DNA of 64,000 bases from HLUCCA09 sp038745585 (GTDB lineage: Bacteria > Pseudomonadota > Alphaproteobacteria > Rhodobacterales > Rhodobacteraceae): NCBI GenBank assembly GCA_038745585.1, contig JBCDLH010000001.1, positions 186,001-250,000 on the forward strand, read 5' to 3'. Below are positions 27,060-36,344 of the stretch, piece after piece. A program made the translations under genes and the position numbers. Each line of letters begins with the position of its first letter. The stretch's first letter is position 1. The notes below the pieces were generated by a model. That model made no database searches. It saw only the letters and a list, made by a program, of their open reading frames with translations, and was not told the origin of the DNA.

Positions 27060-27350
27060 AACGGTGTGCTTGTGTCCTGTTGAAAACCCGTGGTACCAGA
27101 GGAGGCTGGGCGCGAACCGCGGTGCTGTCGAGCATCCGCAGGGAGCTCAAAACAATCCCGCCCTCCGCCATTGCCGCTGGAACGCGTTCGAAAAGTTCGG
27201 CGCGTGTCCAGCGCCTCAACGAACGACCGACGCGCGCCCCCTTTTCACGTCTTGGGGTCAATCGCGCCAAGATGTTCCCGCGCTCGCAATCGAGAAAAAT
27301 CTGTCGAGAAGAAACCGATGGTTGGTGGGCTTGCGTCCGTTTGGGGCGCA
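27060..27350 (-). mobile_element. Degenerate IS5-family transposase remnant
   Basis: On the minus strand two frames carry pieces of an IS5-type transposase in the right order: NHRFLLDRFFSIASAGTSWRD, a version of the usual GxPWRDLP region, and then RRWTRAELFERVPAAMAEGG with MLDSTAVRAQ, the conserved DDE-aspartate block MIDSTxVRAH. Frameshifts and a stop separate them. No complete transposase and no clear terminal repeats were seen. The gap 26947-27484 between the hydrolase and the G8 protein is otherwise without a gene. Confidence 0.6.
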
Positions 27351-27484
27351 GAAGGCCAAGATGAGCGGTCCAACGGGCGCCCTAGCCGCGTCCCACACCA
27401 GAACTCGGGCCAAACTGGTCTCCGGTGCACATACCAGTTTGAGCCCCGAGAAACCGGCGCCCGAGCCCCATTTGGCAAGGCGAG

Positions 27485-30400
27485 CTAGACCGATGGGAGG
27501 ATCACGTTCGTGTCATACCCCATGATCGCGCCTGCGGTACTAAACCCGATAAAATCGACCGTCTCCTCCATGTGCCAGACCTCCGCGTCGAGGCTCTGTT
27601 CTTCCTGCACGAAGGCGCTGAAGCCGGCGTTGTCGGACGAGGTCACGCGCAGCACGGCGGTGTTGTTCCCGTAGTAGCTCGAGATACCGGCCAAAAGGAG
27701 TGGACCGTCGTCCATCTCGGCGTCGTATGTGTGGCTGCCGATTTCGTGATCGATCCGAGCCGCGGCCTGTCCGGCTTCAAACGCGAGCCCGCTGGCGTCT
27801 GCCGTCCCGCGCTCCACCGCAATCCATCCGATTGTCTCGGCCTCCCTGCCGGAGTACTTCGATGCCTCTTCCTCCTGCATGGCGACCCGGAAACCCTCCG
27901 AATTGGACTCAGCCTGGCGTGTCACCACAAAACTGTCCTCGTTGCGGGTCTGGACCTGGCTAAGGACGGTGGGCGTCTCATCGAAATCGCTTTCGAAGTC
28001 GACGCTCTCGAACTCGCTGATATCGTTCCATGCGGTCGCAACGGCGTTGCTTGCGAGCTTGCCCGCTTCGATCCGCGTGCCATCGGCCAATTCGTGGGTG
28101 CCGGCCTCCATGACAAACACCGTCACGTCCTCCCGCATGTGCCAACCATCTTCGTAATCGGGCTCTTCGAGCACCAGCGTCACGCCGTCGGGCCCGACAT
28201 CCAAGAGCCGCACGTTAACCGGTTGGTCGCCGTTGAAGCTTGCGACCTTGGCGATGACGATCGGGTCGTCATAAGTGCTTTGGAATGTGAGCGTTTGCGC
28301 GGTGGAGGAAAGCTGCAGCGCATGGACTTCGCCGATCTGGACAAGCTCTGGCTCCGGGTCCGCGGGCGGGGCGGCAACCGTCACGGCAATATCGGCGCTC
28401 GCGACACCGCCATTTCCGTCGGCGATCTCGTAGGACACGGTTCCAGCGCCCTGAAACCCGGGATCGGCCATGACGTGGACCTGGCCACCGTGGATCATCG
28501 CGCTCAGACCATCCGATGCATCGACACTTGTGATCGTCAGGGCATCGCCATCGGCGTCGGTGTCGTTGGCCAGCACATCGACCATCGCCATCCCGCCATG
28601 GGCAAGGTCAACGGCGTCGTCTTCGGCCTCGGGGGCGGTGTTTACGGGCACCGGATCCGGATCGGCGGGCGGGTCGGTATAGGGCGGCGGCGGCAAGGTG
28701 TCGCCCGGCGCGGGGTCGTCAAAAACGAGCGCCCCGAGATCCAGATCGGCCTCCGTGTCGACCAGCACGGTCACCCCGGAATGCAGGCCATTGTTGCTCG
28801 CAGCGCCATGCTGCGGCCAGAGATAGCCATGGGCCATTTCAGCGACGAGCTTAATCGTGGCCGTTCCGTCCGGCGCGCGGTAGACGGCCGTGTCGGGCGA
28901 GGCTTCGAGCATCGCAAGCGACGACACTTCGCGCGCGGTCCAAGAGGCGTCGGAATAGGGATCGTCGACGAGGAAAGATGAGGTCGCAGGCACGGGTCCG
29001 AGGTTGACCGTTATCGCATCGCCCCACGTCATGTCATGCAAGTAGAGCCGAAACTGAGGCTCGATGCTGTCGAAGTCGAACGTGTAGGTATACTCCGAGA
29101 ACACGGGCATCTGGTTGCGCACACCACTGGCCGACTCCCCGTCGGATCGAGTCACCGATAGCCCGCGGATCGGAGTGTCATCGTCTCTGCCGTCGTTGGT
29201 CTCGGGCGTGGCGCGCTCGCTCAGGCGCAGCGTCCCGCTGGCCTGACCGTAGGTCACAATCGCGCCCCACTCCTCGACGATCTCGTAGTTCTCGCCTGCA
29301 TTGAAGACGCGCGAGCCGTCGCGGTCGCTACTGTACTGATAAATCATGGCGCCTGGCGTGCCAGTAAGGCTTCCGTCGACATCTTCTATGCCGCGCGACC
29401 AGCTATCGTTGCCGATGCTGTTGCCGCCGCCAGAGATGTTCACCATGCCAAGCGGATCGACGTCGTCGCCAAATGTTACGCCTTCGACGGCGAAGGATGC
29501 GGTCTTGTGGATGGCATTCGAGAGCCCAATTGCCTCGTCCTCCGCGGCAAACCCGTCGAAGTGCACGTTTTTGAGGGCAGCGGGGCCATCGTAGAGCTGA
29601 AAGCCCTGAAATACGCCGTCCCGAGGCAGCGACCTGCCCGCGGCGATTTCCTGCGCTGTTTCTGGCGTGCCCACATTGTCCGTGCGCCCGACGATCAGAC
29701 TGTCTTCGATCGTTTGGTTCAGGCGAAAGCGGGCGTTGGTGTGCATTTCGGCAAAGGCCGAGTCGGTGAACGTCCCCTCGACCCCGCGCACATAGACGCC
29801 GTTGGATTTAAAGACTGTGAGGTCTTCGACCGTCCAAGGGCTAACCCTTTGCGGCGCCTCGGCGGAGCCTTCGGGGTTCATGTCTTGTATTAGATTGGCG
29901 TGGTTGAGGTAAAAGCTTCGGTCTGCCTGCGAGTGCGCGGTGTTGCCCTCAAACGTGCCAAAGTCGCGCGTTTCGGGTTGGCGCAGCTGGAAGTAAAAGC
30001 CCTTGTCTTCCGATCCCGCCGCGTGGTTTCCCGTCCATGTGTTGTCGCCATTTGGCGAATAGAAATTCGACGGCTCGTCGTCGTTTGCACCGCGGACCTC
30101 GCCAAAGCGGCCCACATCGCGCGCGTTCATGCCGAGATTGCCGTCGAGCACGTTGTCGTATGTGTTTCTCTCTTCGAGATAATAATTGTGGCTGATCGTC
30201 TCGTAGACGACGTTCGAGGCCACCAGCGCGCCTTGGGTGTTGTGGACCGTGATCCCCTTGTTGAAGCTGTGATGAATTGAGCTGTTCTCGACGTACTGCC
30301 CGGTGACATCGTCCGCCTCGTGCCAATGCACGGGGTAGCGCCCGAGGATGCCCGCCTGCCCCATATAGGCCAGCTCGACCCCAGAGAGGTAAAGCTCGCC

Positions 30401-31237
30401 ACCGTGGTGCACCATCGTGTGGCCACCATATTGGTCATCTTGCTCGTTGAGCGGCACGTCCGGGTCGTAGTCGATATCGCCACGGATCGTCACATCGCGG
30501 CTAAGGAGGGAGACCTCCGCCCGCATATCAAGCATGTGATGATCGCCATCCGGATCATCGTAGTGATCGACCGACCCATAATGCATATACTGTAAGGGCG
30601 CATCGAGCGTGATGGTCCTGCCGTTGCCCGAGACGGCGAGCACGGTAAATTCCTCGGCCTGGTCAAGGTCAAAGTCGGTGGAGGCGACGGCGATCCGGTC
30701 GCCGACCTCCCAACCCGTCGCTTCGGCGAGACGCAGCTCTGTCGAACCGGCCTCGGCGGTGCGGTTCAACTGGGTCCATGTCGTCTTATCGGCGTCGTCG
30801 GTGTGGACCTCGATCCGCGCCCCCTCTCCCATCGCCATGAGGAAGGCATTGTTGTTCTCGATGCTGTGGGTGTGCCCGCTCATATGGCCCGAGTGCCCGG
30901 CATGGACGCCCATATCCGGGTAATCCATCAGATCGACGTCGTTGGTGTTGTCCTTGCCCGCAAGGATCAGATCGAACTTGCCTTCAAACGGCGTGTCAGC
31001 GGTTCCGATCTGAAAGGCGCCGCCATCCGCGGCAATCGCCCAATCGGTCGTCAATTCCAGCGGCGCGTCGGTCTCCTCGACGGTAAACTCGCCGTAAATG
31101 ACCAGGCCCTGGATCGTGACGGGGCTCGCCGCTTCGTCAAAAATCAAGCGGTCGCCGGAGTGAACGACGACCACATCGTCGGGTCCCGGCACTGTGCCGT
31201 CGGGCATTCTAAAATCGGACCAAAATATGTCAGGCAT
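27485..31237 (-). CDS. Large G8-domain, parallel beta-helix surface or secreted protein with a C-terminal repeat module
   Basis: A 1250-residue acidic protein. The start MPDIFWSDF has AGGAGGT upstream and no signal peptide, so a signal-independent export route such as type I is possible. Residues about 15-100 form a G8 domain (VVVVHSGDRLIFDEA, then QGLVIYGEF and the GGAFQIGT strand). A long right-handed beta-helix region follows, with HWHEADDVTGQYVENSSIHH and NKGITVHNTQGALVASNVV, as in CEMIP/TMEM2-like proteins. A proline-rich linker leads to a cadherin-like domain (about 866-963; VDVLANDTDADGDALTIT). The last 285 residues hold three related repeats of about 80 residues ending in variants of GFxVxxQEE...ET(V/I)xxIxxExG. 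Likely role: binding or cleaving an extracellular glycan; no reaction can be proved. No RTX nonapeptides were seen. Confidence 0.85.
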   Translation of the reverse strand: MPDIFWSDFRMPDGTVPGPDDVVVVHSGDRLIFDEAASPVTIQGLVIYGEFTVEETDAPLELTTDWAIAADGGAFQIGTADTPFEGKFDLILAGKDNTNDVDLMDYPDMGVHAGHSGHMSGHTHSIENNNAFLMAMGEGARIEVHTDDADKTTWTQLNRTAEAGSTELRLAEATGWEVGDRIAVASTDFDLDQAEEFTVLAVSGNGRTITLDAPLQYMHYGSVDHYDDPDGDHHMLDMRAEVSLLSRDVTIRGDIDYDPDVPLNEQDDQYGGHTMVHHGGELYLSGVELAYMGQAGILGRYPVHWHEADDVTGQYVENSSIHHSFNKGITVHNTQGALVASNVVYETISHNYYLEERNTYDNVLDGNLGMNARDVGRFGEVRGANDDEPSNFYSPNGDNTWTGNHAAGSEDKGFYFQLRQPETRDFGTFEGNTAHSQADRSFYLNHANLIQDMNPEGSAEAPQRVSPWTVEDLTVFKSNGVYVRGVEGTFTDSAFAEMHTNARFRLNQTIEDSLIVGRTDNVGTPETAQEIAAGRSLPRDGVFQGFQLYDGPAALKNVHFDGFAAEDEAIGLSNAIHKTASFAVEGVTFGDDVDPLGMVNISGGGNSIGNDSWSRGIEDVDGSLTGTPGAMIYQYSSDRDGSRVFNAGENYEIVEEWGAIVTYGQASGTLRLSERATPETNDGRDDDTPIRGLSVTRSDGESASGVRNQMPVFSEYTYTFDFDSIEPQFRLYLHDMTWGDAITVNLGPVPATSSFLVDDPYSDASWTAREVSSLAMLEASPDTAVYRAPDGTATIKLVAEMAHGYLWPQHGAASNNGLHSGVTVLVDTEADLDLGALVFDDPAPGDTLPPPPYTDPPADPDPVPVNTAPEAEDDAVDLAHGGMAMVDVLANDTDADGDALTITSVDASDGLSAMIHGGQVHVMADPGFQGAGTVSYEIADGNGGVASADIAVTVAAPPADPEPELVQIGEVHALQLSSTAQTLTFQSTYDDPIVIAKVASFNGDQPVNVRLLDVGPDGVTLVLEEPDYEDGWHMREDVTVFVMEAGTHELADGTRIEAGKLASNAVATAWNDISEFESVDFESDFDETPTVLSQVQTRNEDSFVVTRQAESNSEGFRVAMQEEEASKYSGREAETIGWIAVERGTADASGLAFEAGQAAARIDHEIGSHTYDAEMDDGPLLLAGISSYYGNNTAVLRVTSSDNAGFSAFVQEEQSLDAEVWHMEETVDFIGFSTAGAIMGYDTNVILPSV

Positions 31238-31714
31238 GGGGCACCTCCTGGTTACAATCGCGTCCTGCAAAGGGCCTGCGTCCGTCGAACATGGGAAAAC
31301 ATGGTGGCACTGATGTGTTCGCATTGCGGACGAAGAACGGCAGACGGCGTTTCAAATCAAAGCTTTACGCTATGAACAACGCACGCATTGCTGTTGAAGT
31401 TGGGCGGTCGTAAGGCGAGACGACACCGCCGCCAATCGTCACTGTGGCGCGGACAAGCGTGCTTTTTAAAAATGTTTTGAAAGTGTTGGAGAGGAATACG
31501 GTCCGACCGCGTGTGGTCACCTCGGGACGTCGTGCAGCACATGATCTTGGGCGGCATGGCTTGCGCGCGCCTTATCCGCGTGAGACCCCCGCGCCGGATA
31601 CGCCGGATCACCGGTCTTGACGCGACCGGCAAGTGACCGCTCAACGGCCTCGCATATCGGAGACGGCCCGGCCGGCCGACTCACTGCACCGCCGTAATGC
31701 GGGAGGAGACACCT
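31238..31714. other. 477-base divergent intergenic region
   Basis: No gene was found between the G8-domain protein and serB, which diverge here. It holds the operator candidate at 31316 and an AT-rich stretch around 31460-31485 (GCTTTTTAAAAATGTTTTG) that may contain a promoter. No further elements were recognised. Confidence 0.5.
31316..31332 (+). promoter_or_regulatory. Candidate shared operator, copy F
   Basis: TGTTCGCATTGCGGACG fits all fixed positions of GTTCnnATnnCGnAC. It lies 79 bases upstream of the G8-protein start, close to the spacing of copy D (68 bases) from its gene. As a single less symmetric copy it is the weakest member of the set. Confidence 0.4.
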
Positions 31715-32587
31715 ATGTACGTCGCCGTTCTGATCGCCGACCCAAAACACCGCCCGCTCGACCCTGATGCACTCACTGCGCTGCGCACGGCTTGGGCCGG
31801 GTCAGAGGCGCGCTGGCTTGCGCCGGGTACAGCCGCCGAGTTGGCCCTCGAAGCGATCCCTGGGAACCGCTGGCACATGTGGGAAGTCCTGCAGCGCGAA
31901 GGGATCGACCTTTGCATCGTTCCCGCGGCAAACCGGCAAAAGCGCCTCCTGATTGCCGACATGGACAGCACGATGATCGCGCAGGAATGCATCGACGAGC
32001 TCGCGGAGGTCGCCGGTATTGGCGCGCGGGTGAAGGAGATCACTGCGCGGGCGATGAACGGCGAGCTTGACTTCGAGGCGGCCCTTCGCGCGCGCGTTGC
32101 GCTCCTCAAGGGGCTGGAGGTGTCCGTCATCGACGATGTCCTCGCAACCCGCATAACCGAAGCCCCGGGCGGGCGGGCGCTCTTGCGCACCATGAAGGCG
32201 GGCGGCGCAACGACGCTTCTCGTCTCGGGCGGGTTCACCGCCTTTTCCTCCGTCGTTGCCGCGCGCATCGGGTTCGACCGGCACCAGGCCAACATCCTAG
32301 AGGCGAAGGATGGGCACCTCACTGGCAAGGTACGTGAGCCGATCCTGGGACGCGCGGCCAAGGTCGACGCGCTGATGGATGCGACCCGCGCACTCGGAAT
32401 AGAGCCCTCAGATGCACTGGCCGTCGGCGACGGGGCCAACGACCTGGGCATGCTTGGTCGCGCCGGCATGGGCGTCGCGCTCCACGCCAAGCCCGCCGTC
32501 GCCGCGGAATGCGATCTTCGGATCAATCACGGCGACCTCACCGCCTTGCTCTACCTCCAAGGCTATGGCGCCGAGCGTTTTGCCTGA
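31715..32587 (+). CDS. serB: Phosphoserine phosphatase
   Basis: Last step of serine biosynthesis: hydrolysis of O-phosphoserine in the cytoplasm. The 290-residue protein has an N-terminal regulatory-like part (1-75) and a HAD catalytic domain. The nucleophile motif is D82-x-D84-S-T in LIADMDSTMI, motif II is the serine in LVSGGFTAF, and motifs III and IV lie in the LEAKDGHLTGKVREP to AVGDGANDLGML region. The ATG at 31715 has GGGAGGAG directly upstream and is preferred to an in-frame ATG 18 bases earlier. Confidence 0.95.
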   Translation: MYVAVLIADPKHRPLDPDALTALRTAWAGSEARWLAPGTAAELALEAIPGNRWHMWEVLQREGIDLCIVPAANRQKRLLIADMDSTMIAQECIDELAEVAGIGARVKEITARAMNGELDFEAALRARVALLKGLEVSVIDDVLATRITEAPGGRALLRTMKAGGATTLLVSGGFTAFSSVVAARIGFDRHQANILEAKDGHLTGKVREPILGRAAKVDALMDATRALGIEPSDALAVGDGANDLGMLGRAGMGVALHAKPAVAAECDLRINHGDLTALLYLQGYGAERFA

Positions 32588-32818
32588 CCCTGCCCCACAG
32601 CACCACAGCACGTGTCGCATGGTTCAAAAAGGGGTGAGGCGCGAAACCGCGAGTTTTGGTTTTCGCCCCCGTCGGATTTACGCTATTTCCCGAGCCAGAG
32701 GTTGCACCCGCCCCCGCCGACGCCCGACCCGCTCTGGGCATCTCGGCGCAACGAGACCGGCGCGCTGCCGGCGGGCAAATGCGAACCTGAGGCAGAGATA
32801 GCTGGAGGCATCAGACAG

Positions 32819-33382
32819 ATGAGCGACAAGGCTCAGGTGTACCAAACTTTCACAATGGCCCGCGTCTGGGCGGGCTTGGTGGCCACTATCGTTGTGGCTG
32901 CGCCGGCCATGGCCCCGGCCCAGGAACAATCGACCAACCGCGTCGCGGCAAACACCGATTGGTCGGTCTTTGTCGAAGAGAACCCAAAGGAGTGCTGGGG
33001 CGTTTCGGCGCCAAAGCAGACCGTGAACACGCGGGATGGGCAGGTTGTTTCGGTCCGGCGGGGCGACATCCTTCTTTTCGTGACGTTCCGCCCGGGCGGC
33101 GAGGCCGCCGGCGAGGTGTCCTTCACCGGCGGATACCCCTTTGCCAACGGATCGACCGCTACGGTCGAGATTGGCGGCGCCGAGTATCAGCTGTTCACCG
33201 ATGGCGAGTGGGCCTGGCCCGCCTCGCCCGAAGACGACGCGCGCATCGTCGAGGCGATGAAAGCGGGCGCAGAGGCCACGGTGACGGCGGTCTCCTCGCG
33301 TGGGACGCAAACGGCAGACACCTTCTCGCTCATGGGCTTTACCGCCGCGATGAGCGATGCCGAGCAGCGCTGCACGAACTAG
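32819..33382 (+). CDS. Secreted IalB-like (invasion-associated locus B) family protein
   Basis: A 187-residue protein with an N-terminal hydrophobic signal (RVWAGLVATIVVAAPAMAPAQ). The mature part has the IalB pattern: WSVFVEENPKECWGVSAPK, a VRRGDILLFVTFRPG strand, and a C-terminal cysteine (EQRCTN) that may pair with the early one. The molecular role of this alphaproteobacterial family is not settled. The start has GCTGGAGG upstream. The 231 bases before it contain no gene. Confidence 0.75.
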   Translation: MSDKAQVYQTFTMARVWAGLVATIVVAAPAMAPAQEQSTNRVAANTDWSVFVEENPKECWGVSAPKQTVNTRDGQVVSVRRGDILLFVTFRPGGEAAGEVSFTGGYPFANGSTATVEIGGAEYQLFTDGEWAWPASPEDDARIVEAMKAGAEATVTAVSSRGTQTADTFSLMGFTAAMSDAEQRCTN

Positions 33383-33494
33383 CCGCGCGCCACGGGGCGC
33401 GCCATCCGCGCGCCGGGCGTGCTCCGATGCGTTTTGGCTTGGGGCGCCCAATACTATATGACGTCGGAATCGACAGGTACGTTCGGAGAGACCG

Positions 33495-34706
33495 ATGAAC
33501 GCCCCCATCCCGCATCAGGCCGGTAACGCCGCGCCCCTCGCGCAGGATCTTTTGACCCTGCCGCGCAAGGCGCCAGTGCGGGACGACGGCAAGCTCAACC
33601 TGGTGGGGCTGACGCGCGCGGCGTTGCGCGACGTGCTCCTGGCCGCGGGCACGCCGGAGAAGCAGGCCAAGATGCGGGTCGGCCAAGTCTGGCAGTGGAT
33701 CTATGAGAAGGGCGCCCGCTCGTTTGACGTGATGACCAATCTCGGCAAGGCCTATCGTGCCGAGCTCGATCGGAATTTCGTCATCGAGGTGCCTGAGATC
33801 GTCTCAAAGCAGGTGAGCGCCGACGGCACGCGAAAGTACCTCGTGCGCATTGCGGGCGGGCCTGAGGTAGAGACCGTCTATATTCCCGAGGCCGGGCGCG
33901 GCACGTTGTGTATTTCTTCGCAGGTAGGCTGCACGCTCACGTGCTCGTTTTGCCATACCGGGACGCAGCGGCTCGTGCGCAATCTGACGGCGGGCGAAAT
34001 CGTCGGCCAGGTCATGCTCGCGCGCGACGACCTCGGCGAATGGCCGGAGCTAGGGCGCGCTCCCAAGGATGAGACGCGCCTGCTGTCGAACATCGTGCTG
34101 ATGGGCATGGGCGAGCCGCTCTACAACTTCGACGCGGTGCGCGACGCGATGCGGATTGTGATGGATGGCGAGGGGCTCTCGCTCTCGCGCCGGCGGATCA
34201 CGCTGTCGACCTCCGGCGTCGTCCCCGAGATCGCGCGCTGCGCCGAGGAAATCGGTTGCCTTCTCGCCGTGTCATTCCACGCCACGACCGATCCCGTGCG
34301 GGATCGTTTGGTGCCGATCAACAAAAAGTGGCCGATTGCCGATCTGCTGGAGGCCCTGCGCGCCTATCCGCGCCTGTCGAACTCGGAACGGATCACCTTT
34401 GAGTATGTCATGCTGAAGGGTGTCAATGACAGCGACGCCGATGCCAAACGTCTGGTCAAGCTGATCGAGGGCATTCCGGCCAAGATTAACCTTATTCCGT
34501 TCAACGAATGGCCCGGCGCGCCCTATGCCCGCTCGGATTGGGAGCGGATCGAGGCGTTTGCCGACATCATCTACAAAGCGGGCTACGCGTCTCCCATTCG
34601 CACACCGCGCGGCGAGGACATCATGGCCGCCTGCGGTCAGCTTAAATCGGCCTCCGAGCGCGCAGCGCGGGTGCGGCGAGCGCCGCCCATTGCGCCCCCT
34701 GTCTGA
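33495..34706 (+). CDS. rlmN: Dual-specificity RNA methyltransferase RlmN
   Basis: Radical-SAM enzyme that methylates C2 of A2503 in 23S rRNA and A37 of some tRNAs. The 403-residue protein has the cluster motif C146-x3-C150-x2-C153 (GCTLTCSFCHTG). The methyl-carrying cysteine is in RGEDIMAACGQLK near the C-terminus. Other marks are VGQVWQWIYEKG, VLMGMGEPLYNFD and SFHATTDPVRDRLVPIN. It starts with an ATG after GGAGAGACC. Confidence 0.97.
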   Translation: MNAPIPHQAGNAAPLAQDLLTLPRKAPVRDDGKLNLVGLTRAALRDVLLAAGTPEKQAKMRVGQVWQWIYEKGARSFDVMTNLGKAYRAELDRNFVIEVPEIVSKQVSADGTRKYLVRIAGGPEVETVYIPEAGRGTLCISSQVGCTLTCSFCHTGTQRLVRNLTAGEIVGQVMLARDDLGEWPELGRAPKDETRLLSNIVLMGMGEPLYNFDAVRDAMRIVMDGEGLSLSRRRITLSTSGVVPEIARCAEEIGCLLAVSFHATTDPVRDRLVPINKKWPIADLLEALRAYPRLSNSERITFEYVMLKGVNDSDADAKRLVKLIEGIPAKINLIPFNEWPGAPYARSDWERIEAFADIIYKAGYASPIRTPRGEDIMAACGQLKSASERAARVRRAPPIAPPV

Positions 34707-34758
34707 AGCGCCGCCACCGAAAGGCTCAAGGCCCGAGCAAGCGGGCGCGGACAGCGCT

Positions 34759-35517
34759 TTGAGCCACCGCCGCCAGGTCCTGCTTGGCGCGGGCGCGCTC
34801 GGGCTTACCGCCGTCACCGGGGTCGCGGCCTGGCGGCAGCACCGTGCCGCGCCCGAGACAACGCCGATCCGGAGCGCGCCAGGCTTTGAACGGCTCGGCG
34901 TCCGCGGCGGCATATCCGCGGCAAGCGTTCTCAGCATCGGTTTGGAGCCGAGCACCGCGGACGCGCGGACGCCCCTTGGCCCAGCCGCCTTGTGCCAAGC
35001 GCTCTTTCGCGCGGCGGGGCCGGGCCTAAAGGTTGCTGTTTTTTCGGATTATTTCTGTCCGCTTTGCCCACGCGTCGGCCCGCTGATGGCGGGCATCGCA
35101 GCGCCGTTGGCGATCACGTGGCACGAATGGCCTGTCCTGGGCCCGCGTTCGGACTTTGCCGCGCGGATCGGCCTCGCTGCCGCGCGCTACGCGCCAGCGG
35201 GTACCGTCCACGATACGCTGATGGCGCTCCGCCCGCGCCCCTCTCAGGTGGGTGCAACCGCGGCCGCGGCAGCGCTTGGCATTGCGCCCGGCCCGGTCGT
35301 TGCGGGGCTTGAGGACCCGGCCATCGACGATCAGCTGCGGAGGACCGATGCGGTTGCCTGGCAGCTCGGTCTGCAAGGCACACCGGCCTTCGTCGTTGGT
35401 CGCGTCGTGTTCTCTGGCTTGCCCTCCGCCGCTCTCCTACGCCGGCTCCTTCGTCAGGAACGCGTGCGATCGAGCCAAATGTGCGGACGGTCCGGCGCCG
35501 GGGATCAGGTCAGATAA
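34759..35517 (+). CDS. DsbA-like thioredoxin-fold protein, exported
   Basis: A CxxC thioredoxin-fold protein (AVFSDYFCPLCPRVGP) with a DsbA-type helical insert and the cis-proline loop LGLQGTPAFVVGRVV. The frame is open far upstream into rlmN but has no methionine there. The TTG at 34759 gives MSHRRQVLLGAGALGLTAV, a convincing short twin-arginine-type signal or anchor, and 252 residues. The ribosome-binding site is weak, so the start is uncertain; a TTG at 34690 would overlap rlmN. It probably handles disulfides of exported proteins. It overlaps fliP convergently by 13 bases. Confidence 0.75.
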   Translation: MSHRRQVLLGAGALGLTAVTGVAAWRQHRAAPETTPIRSAPGFERLGVRGGISAASVLSIGLEPSTADARTPLGPAALCQALFRAAGPGLKVAVFSDYFCPLCPRVGPLMAGIAAPLAITWHEWPVLGPRSDFAARIGLAAARYAPAGTVHDTLMALRPRPSQVGATAAAAALGIAPGPVVAGLEDPAIDDQLRRTDAVAWQLGLQGTPAFVVGRVVFSGLPSAALLRRLLRQERVRSSQMCGRSGAGDQVR

Positions 35518-36344
35518 CCGCGGACCAAGGCTTCGGAAATCAGGCTCCAACCGTCTGCAACGACAAAGAATGCGAGCTTGAAGGGCAGGGAGACCAGCGC
35601 GGGTGGCACCATCATCATGCCCATCGACATCAGGACGGCCGCGACCACGAGGTCGATAATCAGGAACGGCATGAAGATCAGAAAGCCGATTTCGAAGGCC
35701 CGCTCTATCTCACTCAAGAGAAACGACGGGATGAGAACCGAAAGCGCTGCATCCGCCATCGCGCCGCTCTCGGGGACGGTTTCCGGGCGCAGGTCTTGCA
35801 GCGTCACGAAGGTGTGGGGATCGATGCGCGCCGCCATAAAGAGGCGAAAGGGCGCCATCGTGCGCTCGAAGGCCGTGGGCAGGTCAACCTCTTCGTCGAG
35901 CAGCGGCCGGATGCCGGTTGACCACGCCTCGCTGAGGACCGGGTCCATCACGAAATAGGTCAGAAAGAGCGCGAGCGTCACGATCAGCATGTTGGGCGGC
36001 GATTGCTGGAGCCCGATTGCCATGCGCAGGATCGACAAGACCGTGACGATAAAGGGAAAGCACGTCACCATAATCGCGAGGCCCGGCACGAGGCTAAGCA
36101 GCGTAATCGCCAGCAGCAGCTGAAGCGTGACGCCCGTTAGCGACCCATCGTCGCCCAGCGAGATCGAGATGTCTTGCGCGGTGGCGGGCGCGGCGATGAG
36201 GAGCGCCCCGAGCGCAGCCGCAAGCACCCAAAGACCGGACCGTGGACGCGCCCCCGCATGCGTCGCTGTCGCACGGAGGCTGCCCCGGTTAGACGCTCGG
36301 CCTCCGTCGCCAGCCCTCGGCCACAGGTCCATCGCGGCAATCAC
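35505..36344 (-). CDS. fliP: Flagellar export apparatus protein FliP
   Basis: Core membrane protein of the flagellar type III export gate. The 279-residue product has an N-terminal signal-like helix (LWVLAAALGALLIAAPATAQ), the FliP blocks SLVPGLAIMVTCFPFIVTVLSILR and QQSPPNMLIVTLALFLTYFVM, and the C-terminal GFLIFMPFLIIDLVVAAVLMSMGMMM pair. The GTG start overlaps the fliN stop by four bases. It is the last gene of the fliF-fliH-fliN-fliP run. Confidence 0.96.
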   Translation of the reverse strand: MIAAMDLWPRAGDGGRASNRGSLRATATHAGARPRSGLWVLAAALGALLIAAPATAQDISISLGDDGSLTGVTLQLLLAITLLSLVPGLAIMVTCFPFIVTVLSILRMAIGLQQSPPNMLIVTLALFLTYFVMDPVLSEAWSTGIRPLLDEEVDLPTAFERTMAPFRLFMAARIDPHTFVTLQDLRPETVPESGAMADAALSVLIPSFLLSEIERAFEIGFLIFMPFLIIDLVVAAVLMSMGMMMVPPALVSLPFKLAFFVVADGWSLISEALVRGYLT

